Shown in pieces: positions 34,359-42,460 of a stretch of DNA of 64,000 nucleotides. The notes below the pieces were generated by a model. The model saw nothing but the letters and a program-made list of their open reading frames with translations, did no database searches and was not told the origin of the DNA. Source of the stretch: Maritalea mobilis (GTDB lineage: Bacteria; Pseudomonadota; Alphaproteobacteria; Rhizobiales; Devosiaceae); NCBI RefSeq assembly GCF_004363175.1, contig NZ_SNYR01000003.1, forward strand, positions 520,193 through 584,192, written 5' to 3'. Made by a program: the position numbers and the translations under genes. Positions within the stretch are counted from its first letter, which is position 1, and each line of letters starts with the position of its first letter.

Positions 34359-34396
34359 TGCGAAATGCATTTATCGTGCCGCTATCGGAGGAGTTT

Positions 34397-35932
34397 ATGG
34401 CTGGAATACCCATCAAAATTCGCGGGCTTGAAAAGCGTTTTGCGGCCAATCGTGTGCTGCGCGGCGTGGATTTAGATATCCCTGCGGGCAAAGTCACCGT
34501 GCTGATGGGCGCCAATGGGGCGGGTAAATCCACCTTGGTCAAAATCATCTGCGGGCTTTATGCCGCCGATGCGGGCCAAGTTGAATTGAACGGAAAGCCC
34601 TTCGCACCAACCACACCTTCTGAAGCGCTGCAAGCGGGCATTGTGACCGTCCACCAAAATATCAATGATGGCGTGGTGCCGGATTTGGACGTGGCGTCCA
34701 ACCTGATGCTGGATTGGCTGGCCAACCCGAAAAGCGCGCCCGTGCTCAACCCCCGCAAAATTCGCCGCTCCGCGGAAGAAATTGCCGCAAAGCTGGGCCT
34801 CAATTTCGATATGAACATGATGGTGAGCGACCTCACCTTGGCGGACCGCCAATTGGTGGCCATTGCCCGCGCCATGGCGCATGCGCCGAAATTGATGATT
34901 TTGGATGAGCCGACAAGTTCACTCTCCGCATCAGAAGCCGAACGGCTTTTTGCGCTTGTCGATAAATTGCGCGAAGGCGGCGTGGCCATTCTTTATATTT
35001 CTCACCGCATGTCAGACATTCGCCGCGTGGCGGACCGTATCGTGTCCATGCGTGATGGCACCATTGTGGGCCAATATGAAACTGAGCCTCTCGATTATGA
35101 GGGCGCCGTGAACGATATGCTTGGCCACACCATGACCGATGTAAACATCGCGGTGCAGGCGCCGGGTGAAAAAGTGCTGGAGCTGGAAAATCTGCAGCTC
35201 AAGCCTGAGAGCAAGCCGATCAATTTAACCGCGCACCGCAACGAGGTGATCGCTATCACCGGTTTGGTGGGCGTGGGCAAAACCCAACTCACTGAAGTGC
35301 TGTTTGGCCAGTTGGCCCCAGCCGGTGGCACGGTGACGTTGAAAGGCAAAAGCTACACCCCACAATCGGCGCGCGACGCGATCAATCAAGGCGTGTTCTT
35401 GTGCGCGAAAGACCGCGGCACCAATGGTGTGGTGCAAGATTTTGACATCAACCGCAACATCACCCTGCCATTCCTTTCAAGTCTGTCGACGCTCGGCTTT
35501 GTGCGCCGCCGTTCTGAATATCGCATCACCAATGAGGCCATCAGCAAACTGGGCATTGTATGCCAAAGCGCCAATGACGATATCGGCACACTTTCTGGCG
35601 GCAATCAGCAAAAAGTGATGGTGGGGCGCTGGCTCTCGCACCCCAGCGATGTGTTGATTTTGGACGAGCCGTTCCAAGGCGTAGATATTGCAGCCCGGCG
35701 CGACATTGGCGCTAAACTGCGCGAAACCGCGAAGGACCGGGCGACCATCGTTTTGGTAGCTGAGCTAGATGAAGCCTTAGAGATTGCAGACCGCATTTTG
35801 GTGATGGCTGAATTCACCATTGTCGGCGAGCACAAAAATGAAAATGTCGATGTGGACCTGATCTTGGAGCAAGTTTCAGGCGCGGCGGCACCTCAAGATC
35901 TACAAGAACAAAAAGAAGGGGCTGCTCGATGA
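34397..35932 (+). CDS. Sugar ABC transporter, ATP-binding protein (RbsA/XylG-like)
   Basis: 511 residues with two ABC domains, as in ribose/xylose-type importers. Domain 1: Walker A GANGAGKSTL (about 39-48), a signature-region phrase LTLADRQLV, Walker B LMILDEPTSSL. Domain 2: the loop GLVGVGKTQL (about 292-301), signature LSGGNQQKVM, Walker B VLILDEPFQGVD. ATP hydrolysis drives uptake of a monosaccharide through the permease encoded next. Start: ATG at 34397 with GGAGGAG 4 bases upstream; a longer frame from 34355 would overlap the promoter. It is the first gene of the transporter operon, divergent from mtnK. Confidence 0.94.
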   Translation: MAGIPIKIRGLEKRFAANRVLRGVDLDIPAGKVTVLMGANGAGKSTLVKIICGLYAADAGQVELNGKPFAPTTPSEALQAGIVTVHQNINDGVVPDLDVASNLMLDWLANPKSAPVLNPRKIRRSAEEIAAKLGLNFDMNMMVSDLTLADRQLVAIARAMAHAPKLMILDEPTSSLSASEAERLFALVDKLREGGVAILYISHRMSDIRRVADRIVSMRDGTIVGQYETEPLDYEGAVNDMLGHTMTDVNIAVQAPGEKVLELENLQLKPESKPINLTAHRNEVIAITGLVGVGKTQLTEVLFGQLAPAGGTVTLKGKSYTPQSARDAINQGVFLCAKDRGTNGVVQDFDINRNITLPFLSSLSTLGFVRRRSEYRITNEAISKLGIVCQSANDDIGTLSGGNQQKVMVGRWLSHPSDVLILDEPFQGVDIAARRDIGAKLRETAKDRATIVLVAELDEALEIADRILVMAEFTIVGEHKNENVDVDLILEQVSGAAAPQDLQEQKEGAAR

Positions 35933-36948
35933 GCGAAACCCGTGTGAACAAAAAATCCATGTCACTGACAGATTATGCCATCCGCTATGGCTTTGTGGCC
36001 CTGCTGGTTGGCCTTGTGGTCTATTTCAGCGTGGCGGCAGAAGGTTTTGCCAGCCCTTATAGCGCCGTGTTCATTTTCCAATCTGTAGCGATCACGGGCA
36101 TTTTGGCCCTCGGCGTTACTGCAACATTGGTTGTGGACGGGTTTGACCTGTCCATCGGCGCGGTGGCCACCTCGGCTCTCATGCTTTCCGCCTATGTGAT
36201 GGTGGTGATGGAACAAAGCGCACTAGTGGCTGTGGTTGCCTGCTTGCTGATGGGCGCCTTAGTGGGCCTGATCAATGGGTTTTTGATTGTGCAAATGCGG
36301 GTGCCTGACCTGTTGGCTACTTTGGGCATGATGTTCTTGCTGATCGGTTTGCAGCGCATTCCAACCGAAGGCCGTTCCATCGCGACAGGCATGAGCTTGC
36401 CAGATGGATCAACCGCAGGCGGCAGCTTCTCGCCCGAATTTCTGGCCCTTGGCCGTCACCGCTTTGACTTTTTCATCGACAATCTGATCCCGGTTTCCGT
36501 GGTCTTTTTGGTGGTGATCGCCATCGGCATTTGGCTGTTTCTTGAATATACCCGCTATGGTCGCGTGATGTATGCGATCGGTTCGAACGAACGTGCGGCG
36601 AGCCTCGCTGGCGTGCCAGTGAAGAAGTACAAAATCATCGCCTATATGATTTCTGGTGTTTTGGCTTCCGTCGGCGGCATCTTGCTGGCGGCACGCTTGG
36701 GCCGTGGCGACATTGCTTCAGGCAACAATTTGCTGCTCGATTCTGTGGCAGCGGCGCTGATCGGCTTTGCCGTTTTGGGCGCAGCGAAACCAAATGCATT
36801 CGGCACCGCGGTGGGCGCGCTTTTTGTCGGCATTTTGCTGCAAGGCCTCACCATGATGAATGCCCCTTATTACACCCAGGATTTTGTGAAAGGCGGCGTG
36901 CTGGTTGTCGCGCTCATGTTCACATTCGCACTTTCAAATAGACGCTAG
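35929..36948 (+). CDS. Sugar ABC transporter, permease (RbsC-like)
   Basis: 339 residues, about 9-10 membrane segments, BPD_transp_2 type. VDGFDLSIGAVATSALM (about 65-81) is the conserved DLSxG motif of ribose-family permeases. YAIGSNERAASLAGVPVKKYK (about 205-225), matching the consensus AxGxNxxAAxLxGI, is the coupling region facing the ATPase. It forms the channel for the pentose-like substrate. Its ATG overlaps the stop of the ATPase gene (ATGA). There is no fusion or truncation. Confidence 0.94.
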   Translation: MSETRVNKKSMSLTDYAIRYGFVALLVGLVVYFSVAAEGFASPYSAVFIFQSVAITGILALGVTATLVVDGFDLSIGAVATSALMLSAYVMVVMEQSALVAVVACLLMGALVGLINGFLIVQMRVPDLLATLGMMFLLIGLQRIPTEGRSIATGMSLPDGSTAGGSFSPEFLALGRHRFDFFIDNLIPVSVVFLVVIAIGIWLFLEYTRYGRVMYAIGSNERAASLAGVPVKKYKIIAYMISGVLASVGGILLAARLGRGDIASGNNLLLDSVAAALIGFAVLGAAKPNAFGTAVGALFVGILLQGLTMMNAPYYTQDFVKGGVLVVALMFTFALSNRR

Positions 36949-37002
36949 GCCCGACCACCCTAGAGCCTTCAATAAAGCGGTCGATTAAATCGGAGGAACC
37001 AA

Positions 37003-38049
37003 ATGAACCTATCAAGACGCATGTTTGCCAAATTGCTCGCCGGGGTTTCCCTAGCTGCATCTGGCTTTGTAGGCTTGGCCCAAGCGGCTGATATGCCTGC
37101 CCCGTTTGACAATCCAGGCGAAGTGAAAATCGCTTTGGTGCGTTATTTGTCTACCGGTGACTTTTTCCAGGCTTATTTGTCAGGCGTTGAGCGCCAGTCA
37201 GAAGCATTGGGCGTAGATTTGCGCGTGCTCGACAGCCGCCAAGATGCAGCCTTGCAGGCTGACATGGTGGACCAAGCGATTGCATTGGGCGTTGACGGCA
37301 TCATCGTGCAGCATGGTTTGACTGAATCTATGCAAGCCGCAGTGCAACGCGCAGTAGATGCAGGCATCAAAGTGGTGGCTTTTGACGTGAACGTTGAAAA
37401 CCCAGCCGTGCCACAAATCGAGCAATCTGACCGTGACTTGGCCCGCTTGGCTTTGGAACAAGCGATTGCTGACAATGGCGAAAGTTGGAAAGCCGGTTAT
37501 GTTTATGTGCCAGGCATTGCCCCGCTCGATCGCCGCAACGAAACATGGGTAGAGTTTAAAGAGCGCTATCCGGGCATCGACGAAAAAGCCCAGTTCGGCA
37601 CATTGGACAACCCAATTGCCAACTCAAACGCCAACCAAGCCCGTTCAGTTTTGTCTGCAAACCCAGACATCACTGTAATGTTTGCGCCATATGACGAATT
37701 CGCCAAAGGCGTGAAAATCGCTGTTGACGAAGCAGGCATGTCAGAGCAAGTGAGCATCTATTCTGCTGACGTTTCAACATCTGACATCGCAGCAATGCGC
37801 GAGCCAAACAGCGCGTGGAAAGCAACTGCAGCAACCAACCCGGCTGTTGTGGGTGAAGTTTCTGTTCGTGCATTGGCCATGATGTTGGCTGGTGAAAACC
37901 CTGGCGCAAGCGTTGTGGTGCCACCAACCTTGATCACACAAAAAGATCTGTTGGAAAAAGACATCAAAAATATGGAAGAGCTGAGCGAGAAATTGCCACA
38001 GTTCGCCCATGCGCCAGTGGCTGTACCTGAGTGGATGCCACTGCCATAA
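37003..38049 (+). CDS. Sugar ABC transporter, substrate-binding protein with Tat-type signal
   Basis: 348 residues, periplasmic binding protein of the ribose/galactose type (Peripla_BP_4). The N-terminus NLSRRMFAKLLAG contains SRRxFxK, a twin-arginine motif, followed by a hydrophobic stretch and AQA cleavage near residue 29. The mature protein shows VKIALVRYLSTGDFFQAYLSGVE, ALGVDGIIVQHG and GIKVVAFDVNVENP, typical of the two lobes. GGAGG lies 8 bases upstream of the ATG. It captures the sugar for the permease. Tat export of a sugar-binding protein is less usual and implies folding in the cytoplasm. It is followed by a hairpin terminator that should keep this gene expressed above the downstream genes. 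Confidence 0.92.
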   Translation: MNLSRRMFAKLLAGVSLAASGFVGLAQAADMPAPFDNPGEVKIALVRYLSTGDFFQAYLSGVERQSEALGVDLRVLDSRQDAALQADMVDQAIALGVDGIIVQHGLTESMQAAVQRAVDAGIKVVAFDVNVENPAVPQIEQSDRDLARLALEQAIADNGESWKAGYVYVPGIAPLDRRNETWVEFKERYPGIDEKAQFGTLDNPIANSNANQARSVLSANPDITVMFAPYDEFAKGVKIAVDEAGMSEQVSIYSADVSTSDIAAMREPNSAWKATAATNPAVVGEVSVRALAMMLAGENPGASVVVPPTLITQKDLLEKDIKNMEELSEKLPQFAHAPVAVPEWMPLP

Positions 38050-38088
38050 TTTAAGGGTCTAACCTTAAAAAGACGCAACCCTTTGACT

Positions 38089-38130
38089 GGGGCGATCTGT
38101 CGGGCAGCACCCGTCGGTCGCCCCATTTTT
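38089..38130 (+). terminator. Intrinsic terminator after the sugar-binding protein gene
   Basis: GGGGCGA (38089-38095) pairs with TCGCCCC (38118-38124) and an inner CGGG/CCCG stem extends it; ATTTTTC follows. It lies between the binding protein and the FucU gene, so readthrough or a separate promoter must serve the latter. Confidence 0.78.
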
Positions 38131-38144
38131 CTTTGGAGGCCAAT

Positions 38145-38588
38145 ATGCTCAAAGGCATAGATGCAAAACTGTCCGCCGACCTTGTTTATCTGATGATGCA
38201 AATGGGCCATGGCGATGAGATCGCCATCGTTGACGCTAACTTCCCGGCACAATCAACCGCGCTTGAAACCGTTTCTGGCGAACTGGTCGACCTGCCTGCG
38301 ATGGACGCACCAACCCTTATTGAAGCGATGATTTCGCATTTCCCGTTGGATGAATTTTACGACTTTGCCGCATGGCGCATGGAAATTGACGGTGCACCAA
38401 CCGAGATGGGCGAAGTGCACAGCCAAGTGTTTGCGCTGTTGGAAAATGCCAAGCCAGAGGGTGCCAAATTGGGTTCGCTCGAACGCCAAACCTTCTATCA
38501 ACAGGCCAAAAATTGCTTTGCCGTTGTGCGCGTGGGTGAGATGCGTCCATTCGGGTGCTTTATCTTGCGCAAGGGCGTGATTTTTTAG
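38145..38588 (+). CDS. RbsD/FucU family sugar mutarotase
   Basis: 147 residues, the normal length. MLKGIDAKLSADLVYLMMQMGHGDEIAIVDANFPA carries the family hallmark GHGDEIxIxDANFPA (about 26-40), with catalytic His and Asp. EMRPFGCFILRKGVIF closes the protein. It speeds interconversion of sugar anomers or pyranose/furanose forms so that the kinase gets the right form after uptake. Start: ATG at 38145 with GGAGG 5 bases upstream. Within this locus it probably serves the sugar imported by the neighbouring ABC system before MtnK acts. FucU-like more than RbsD-like by the ANFPA motif, but substrate cannot be read. Confidence 0.9.
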   Translation: MLKGIDAKLSADLVYLMMQMGHGDEIAIVDANFPAQSTALETVSGELVDLPAMDAPTLIEAMISHFPLDEFYDFAAWRMEIDGAPTEMGEVHSQVFALLENAKPEGAKLGSLERQTFYQQAKNCFAVVRVGEMRPFGCFILRKGVIF

Positions 38589-38618
38589 CCAAATTGCAGC
38601 GCTTCGATCTTTATTTAT

Positions 38619-38643
38619 CAAATGTTATATGATACTGACATTA
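38619..38643. promoter_or_regulatory. SorC-type site 3 upstream of the transketolase genes
   Basis: CAAATGTTA (38619-38627), 7 bases, CTGACATTA (38635-38643). The same element and spacing occur at 30783 and 34332. It lies 44 bases before the GTG start of the transketolase N-terminal subunit gene. Confidence 0.62.
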
Positions 38644-38686
38644 GTAATAATTGATGTATTCACGCCAACTTTGATTGGGGAATCTG

Positions 38687-39616
38687 GTGAAGAATAAAAA
38701 AACCACTGAAGAAGTCGCGTTGGGCATTCGCCGTCGCGTTTTTGAACATTCCATGCGCAACAATGGTGGCTATTTGAGCCAAGCTTGTTCCGCGGCTGAG
38801 CAATTGGCGTGGCTTTATAATGAAGCCCTGAATTTGGGCGAACCCACCATGCCCATGATCCCGCCACCATTTGGCGGCGTGCCAGCCCCCGGCAATGATG
38901 ATTATGTGACCGGCGCGGGCTATAACGGCCCGTTTGAACCGCAATATGATCGTCTGTTCATCGCGCCAGCGCACTATGCCTTGGTGGCCTATGCCACCTT
39001 GATCGAAGTGGGGCGCATGGCCGAAGAAGGGCTGGAAATGTTCAACAAGGACGGCTCGTCAGTTGAAATGATCGGCGCCGAACATTCCCCGGGCATGGAA
39101 GTGCACAATGGCACATTGGGCATTGGCCTTTCCACCGGCGCGGGCCTTGCCTATGGCCGTCGCTTGCGTGGCGACAGCGGCGAAGTTTGCGTGTTCATGT
39201 CAGACGGTGAAGTGCAAGAAGGCCAAACATGGGAAGCCATCCAAGCCTGTGCGCACCACGGCATTGATAATGTGTGGGCCATTATGGATGTGAACGATCA
39301 GCAATGTGATGGTGCCATGTCTTCCGTGATGGAAGTGCGCGACATCGCCACCAAAATGCGCGCCTTTGGCGCCACCGTGGTGGAAATTGACGCCCATGAT
39401 TTGAATGCCATGCGCGAAGCCAAAGCTGAACCCCATGAAGGCCAGCCATTGATCATTCTTGCCCATTCCTCGCCCACCAAAGGCATGGAATTTTTGCAGC
39501 GGCGCTTCCCGCGTTTGCACTATGTGCGCTTTAAGTCTGAAGAAGAGCGCGATGAGATGAACCAATCTATCGCCAAAGAACTGGGCATTGATCCTGTTCA
39601 ATTTGACACGCATTAA
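38687..39616 (+). CDS. Transketolase, N-terminal (TPP-binding) subunit
   Basis: 309 residues, the first half of a transketolase made as a separate chain. AEHSPGMEVHNGTLGIGLSTGAGLAYG (about 126-152) and MSDGEVQEGQTWEAIQACAHHGIDNVWAIMDVNDQQ (about 166-201) form the TPP/Mg site (GDGxxxEG...N type). The enzyme transfers a two-carbon ketol unit between phosphosugars. The start is probably GTG at 38687, 5 bases after GGGGA; a TTG at 38675 is the alternative. It is followed 14 bases later by the C-terminal subunit gene. Split transketolases are often specialised for catabolism of uncommon sugars. Upstream site 3 suggests control by the SorC-type regulator. Confidence 0.92.
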   Translation: MKNKKTTEEVALGIRRRVFEHSMRNNGGYLSQACSAAEQLAWLYNEALNLGEPTMPMIPPPFGGVPAPGNDDYVTGAGYNGPFEPQYDRLFIAPAHYALVAYATLIEVGRMAEEGLEMFNKDGSSVEMIGAEHSPGMEVHNGTLGIGLSTGAGLAYGRRLRGDSGEVCVFMSDGEVQEGQTWEAIQACAHHGIDNVWAIMDVNDQQCDGAMSSVMEVRDIATKMRAFGATVVEIDAHDLNAMREAKAEPHEGQPLIILAHSSPTKGMEFLQRRFPRLHYVRFKSEEERDEMNQSIAKELGIDPVQFDTH

Positions 39617-39630
39617 GGGAGTAAACTGAG

Positions 39631-40635
39631 ATGGTTGAAATGGTAACGCGCCCTTATGCGAGCGCTTTTGAAAAATACGCACTGGCCAATAAAGATGTGA
39701 TCTGCATGTCTGCGGATTTGACATCATCTTGCGAAATTGATGGCTTCCGCGATCGGCACCCTGAGCAATTTATGTCCATGGGCATGGCAGAGCAGAACAT
39801 GATGAGCTTTGCTGGCGGCTTGGGCCTTGCGGGATATCGCCCCTTTATTCATACCTTTGGGGTGTTCACCTATCGTCGACCCTATGACCAATTGATGGCC
39901 TCGATCGCTTATCCACGCCGCAAAGTGCGGATCATGGGCTTCTTGCCGGGTGTCACCACACCCGGTGGCATGACCCACCAAGCGATTGAAGATATTGCCA
40001 TTATGCGCGCCATGCCCAACATGTCGATTTTGGAAACAGGCGACGCGACGGAGGTTGAAAGCCTCTGCGAAGCGGCAGACTCAATCGATGGTCCTGTTTA
40101 TTGCCGCGTATTGCGTGGCTCGGTGCCGCGCTTGTTCGACACGCCAATCAAGGTTGGCGAAATGCGCGAACTTTCCGCCGGGGATGATGTGCTTGTGGTG
40201 ACCGCAGGCATCACCACAGAAGAAGCCCTGCGCGCCAAAGCCGCGTTGGCTGGGGCAGGCGTTTCCATTCGTCATTTGCACCTTCACACACTGAAGCCGT
40301 TCGACTCCAAGCGGTTGCTTGACCATTTGCAATCGGTCAAACATGGTGTGATCACCTTGGAAAACCATGTGATCAATGGTGGTATCGGCTCGCTAGTGGC
40401 TGAAACAATTGCTGAAGCAGGTATTGAGAAAAAGCTGGTGCGCCTTGGCCTGCAAGACACCTATGCCCATGGCGGTTCGCGCCCTTATTTGATGCGCTAT
40501 TATGGCTTGGATGCATTGGCCTTGGTGCGTGGCATTGAAGGTCTGATGAACATCGAAACCAATATTGATGCGGACGATTTGGATGCGGTGCGTGTTGATG
40601 CCGTGCACTCAAGCGCGAAAGCGGAGGCGCTTTAA
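39631..40635 (+). CDS. Transketolase, C-terminal subunit
   Basis: 334 residues, pyrimidine-binding and C-terminal domains of transketolase. FMSMGMAEQNMMSFAGGLGLAGYRPFIHTFGVF (about 50-82) carries the Glu that activates TPP. The segment LPGVTTPGGMTHQAIEDIAIMRAMPNM (about 108-134) is also conserved. It pairs with the preceding subunit to make the active enzyme. The start ATG follows GGGAG by about 8 bases. It is directly followed by the RuBisCO-like protein gene (3-base gap), which suggests that the two act on consecutive intermediates. Confidence 0.93.
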   Translation: MVEMVTRPYASAFEKYALANKDVICMSADLTSSCEIDGFRDRHPEQFMSMGMAEQNMMSFAGGLGLAGYRPFIHTFGVFTYRRPYDQLMASIAYPRRKVRIMGFLPGVTTPGGMTHQAIEDIAIMRAMPNMSILETGDATEVESLCEAADSIDGPVYCRVLRGSVPRLFDTPIKVGEMRELSAGDDVLVVTAGITTEEALRAKAALAGAGVSIRHLHLHTLKPFDSKRLLDHLQSVKHGVITLENHVINGGIGSLVAETIAEAGIEKKLVRLGLQDTYAHGGSRPYLMRYYGLDALALVRGIEGLMNIETNIDADDLDAVRVDAVHSSAKAEAL

Positions 40636-40638
40636 CCC

Positions 40639-41760
40639 ATGGATCGGATGCGCGTTACCTACCAGATTGATGCCCAAAGCAATGATGAAGCCTTGGAGCG
40701 GGCACACAACATCGCGTTGGAACAAACCGTTGAGATCCCGCGCGATGTGGTGCCGCAAGGTTTCATCGAAGATGAGATTTTGGGCAAGGTGGAAAGCTGC
40801 GGGCAAGCCAGCGATGGGCAGTTTGAAGCCGTGTTGTCTTATAGCCCCGAAAGCGTTGGCACTGAGCTGACCCAATTGTTCAATGTGGTGTTTGGTAACT
40901 CCTCTATTCAAAAGGGATTGCAAGTCACCAACATTGATTTGGGCGGCAGCCTCTCTAAGCAGTTTCCCGGCGCACGGTTCGGCATCAAAGGCGTGCGTGA
41001 ACGTTCTGCCACGCCAAAGGGCGGCCTGATCTCGCCCGTATTGAAACCGCAGGGGTCAAGCGCAGACGAACTGGCAGAAATCGCCTATCTCTGCGCCGTG
41101 GCCGGGGCCAATATCGTGAAAGAAGATCATGGCCTTGTGAACCAGCCTGCCGCACCGTTCAAAGAACGGGTGGAAAAGATCTCCAAAGCGGTGGAACGTG
41201 CCAACAAAGAAACAGGTCAGAGCTGTCTTTATCTGCCAAATATTGGCGGGCATTTTGCCCATCTGATCGAAGATGCGCAGTTCGCTAAGCAGGCGGGGGC
41301 AGGCGGCATTTTGCTGATGCCGGGACTTTTGGGCTTTGACATCGTCAATCATTTCGCCCGGGATGCGGGGTTTGATTTGCCGATCATGACCCATCCCAGC
41401 TTCTTGGGACCATATGTTTTGTCAAAAGACACGGGCTTTACCCATGCCATTATGTTCGGCCTGTTGCAGCGCTTGGCCGGGTCTGACATTTCGGTGTTCC
41501 CAAATGTAGGCGGTCGCTTTGGCTTCTCGGTCGAGGAATGTACCTCCATTGCGAATGCGTGCCGAGCAACAGATGGCATCGGCCAACCAATTTTCCCAAG
41601 CCCGGGTGGCGGCATGTCCAAAGACCGTGCGGGTGATATGCTCAACATGTATGGCGACGATGTGGTCTATCTTTTGGGCGGTAGCTTGCTGCGTTATGGC
41701 GATAAAATCGGCGAAGGCATAAAAGATATGCGCGCCGCACTCGAAGCCGCACGCAAATAA
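40639..41760 (+). CDS. RuBisCO-like protein (form IV large-subunit homologue)
   Basis: 373 residues, shorter than true RuBisCO large subunits. The catalytic-Lys motif reads SPVLKPQGSS: Lys136 is kept but the next Lys of KPK is Gln138. The metal/carbamate motif reads NIVKEDHG: Lys161 and Asp163 are kept, but the final Glu is His164. Phosphate-site phrases FPSPGGG (319-325) and LLGGSL (345-350) are kept. There is no loop 6 Lys. It therefore cannot fix CO2 and should be an enolase-, isomerase- or decarboxylase-type RLP. Known RLPs act on 2,3-diketo-5-methylthiopentyl-1-P, on 5-methylthioribulose-1-P (isomerase) or on 3-oxo-isoapionate-4-P. MtnK and MtnA in the same regulon favour a ribulose-1-P-type substrate. 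A ribosome site GGAGG precedes the start. Confidence 0.93.
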   Translation: MDRMRVTYQIDAQSNDEALERAHNIALEQTVEIPRDVVPQGFIEDEILGKVESCGQASDGQFEAVLSYSPESVGTELTQLFNVVFGNSSIQKGLQVTNIDLGGSLSKQFPGARFGIKGVRERSATPKGGLISPVLKPQGSSADELAEIAYLCAVAGANIVKEDHGLVNQPAAPFKERVEKISKAVERANKETGQSCLYLPNIGGHFAHLIEDAQFAKQAGAGGILLMPGLLGFDIVNHFARDAGFDLPIMTHPSFLGPYVLSKDTGFTHAIMFGLLQRLAGSDISVFPNVGGRFGFSVEECTSIANACRATDGIGQPIFPSPGGGMSKDRAGDMLNMYGDDVVYLLGGSLLRYGDKIGEGIKDMRAALEAARK

Positions 41761-41778
41761 ACCTTTGAAAATAAACAG

Positions 41779-41806
41779 ATGCGCGCCGAACGGGCGCGCA
41801 TTTCGC
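41779..41806 (+). terminator. Probable intrinsic terminator after the RuBisCO-like gene
   Basis: ATGCGCGCC (41779-41787), loop GAAC, GGGCGCGCAT (41792-41801), then TTCGCTTT. The stem is strong but the T-tract is short. It ends the transketolase/RLP operon before the biotin transporter operon. Confidence 0.65.
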
Positions 41807-41904
41807 TTTCCAACTGGTCAAATAAGAATTGGCTTTTGAAATTGTCACATCAAGTTAAATGCGTTAACACCCTTGCCGAATAACTTGCTTGAGGGGAAGA
41901 AAGC

Positions 41905-42447
41905 ATGACCACCCGTGACATCGTTCTGATCGCACTTTTCGCCGCCATTATGGCTGTTCTCGGGGTGTTTCCCCCAATCACATTGCCAGTAATCGCCGTG
42001 CCCATCACCGCGCAATCCTTGGGCGTAATGCTCGCTGGTGGCGTGCTTGGCGCGAAGCGTGGGGCGCTTTCAATGATCCTTTTCTTGGCGCTGGTCGCCG
42101 TTGGTTTGCCGCTTCTTTCCGGTGGCCGGGGCGGCGTGGGCGTGTTCTTCGGTGCTAGCGGTGGTTTCTTGATCGGTTGGATCGTAGCTGTCTTTGTGGT
42201 TGGCCTGCTGGTGGAGCGCTTCTGGGATAATCTCAACTATATCAATGCCTTCATCGCTAGCGTGGTGGGCGGCATTGTGTTGCTTTATGCCATTGGCATC
42301 CCGTGGATTTCTGTGGTCGCAGGCATTTCGCTTGGCCAAGCCTTTACCGGCTCCATGGGCTTTATCCCTGGCGATTTGGTCAAGGCCGTGATCGCCGCAT
42401 TGGTGATCGTGACCGTTTCAAAATCCTACCCGATCATCAAGAAATAG
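41905..42447 (+). CDS. bioY: Biotin ECF transporter S component BioY
   Basis: 180 residues, about six membrane helices. ITLPVIAVPITAQSLGVMLAGGVLGAKRGALSM (about 25-57) is the BioY signature (PITxQTLxVxLAGxxLGxKxGxxS). GGVGVFFGASGGFLIGW (about 74-90) and GFIPGDLVKAVIAALV near the C-terminus are also typical. It binds biotin with high affinity in the membrane and works with the ATPase and transmembrane partner encoded next. The biotin demand in this window is clear, since methylcrotonyl-CoA carboxylase is biotin-dependent. No BioR-type TTATmkATAA box is seen upstream; a small dyad GTTAA-N5-TTAAC lies at 41854-41868. Confidence 0.93.
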   Translation: MTTRDIVLIALFAAIMAVLGVFPPITLPVIAVPITAQSLGVMLAGGVLGAKRGALSMILFLALVAVGLPLLSGGRGGVGVFFGASGGFLIGWIVAVFVVGLLVERFWDNLNYINAFIASVVGGIVLLYAIGIPWISVVAGISLGQAFTGSMGFIPGDLVKAVIAALVIVTVSKSYPIIKK

Positions 42448-42460
42448 CGGCGTTGCGCCC

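Noticed and set aside
34225-34396. SAM riboswitch or methionine-related leader before mtnK
   Set aside because: The gap is short and holds an operator palindrome with divergent -35 elements; no riboswitch core is visible.
41761-41904. BioR operator or biotin-related riboswitch upstream of bioY
   Set aside because: No TTATmkATAA box is present. Only a short GTTAA-N5-TTAAC dyad is seen, too weak to call.
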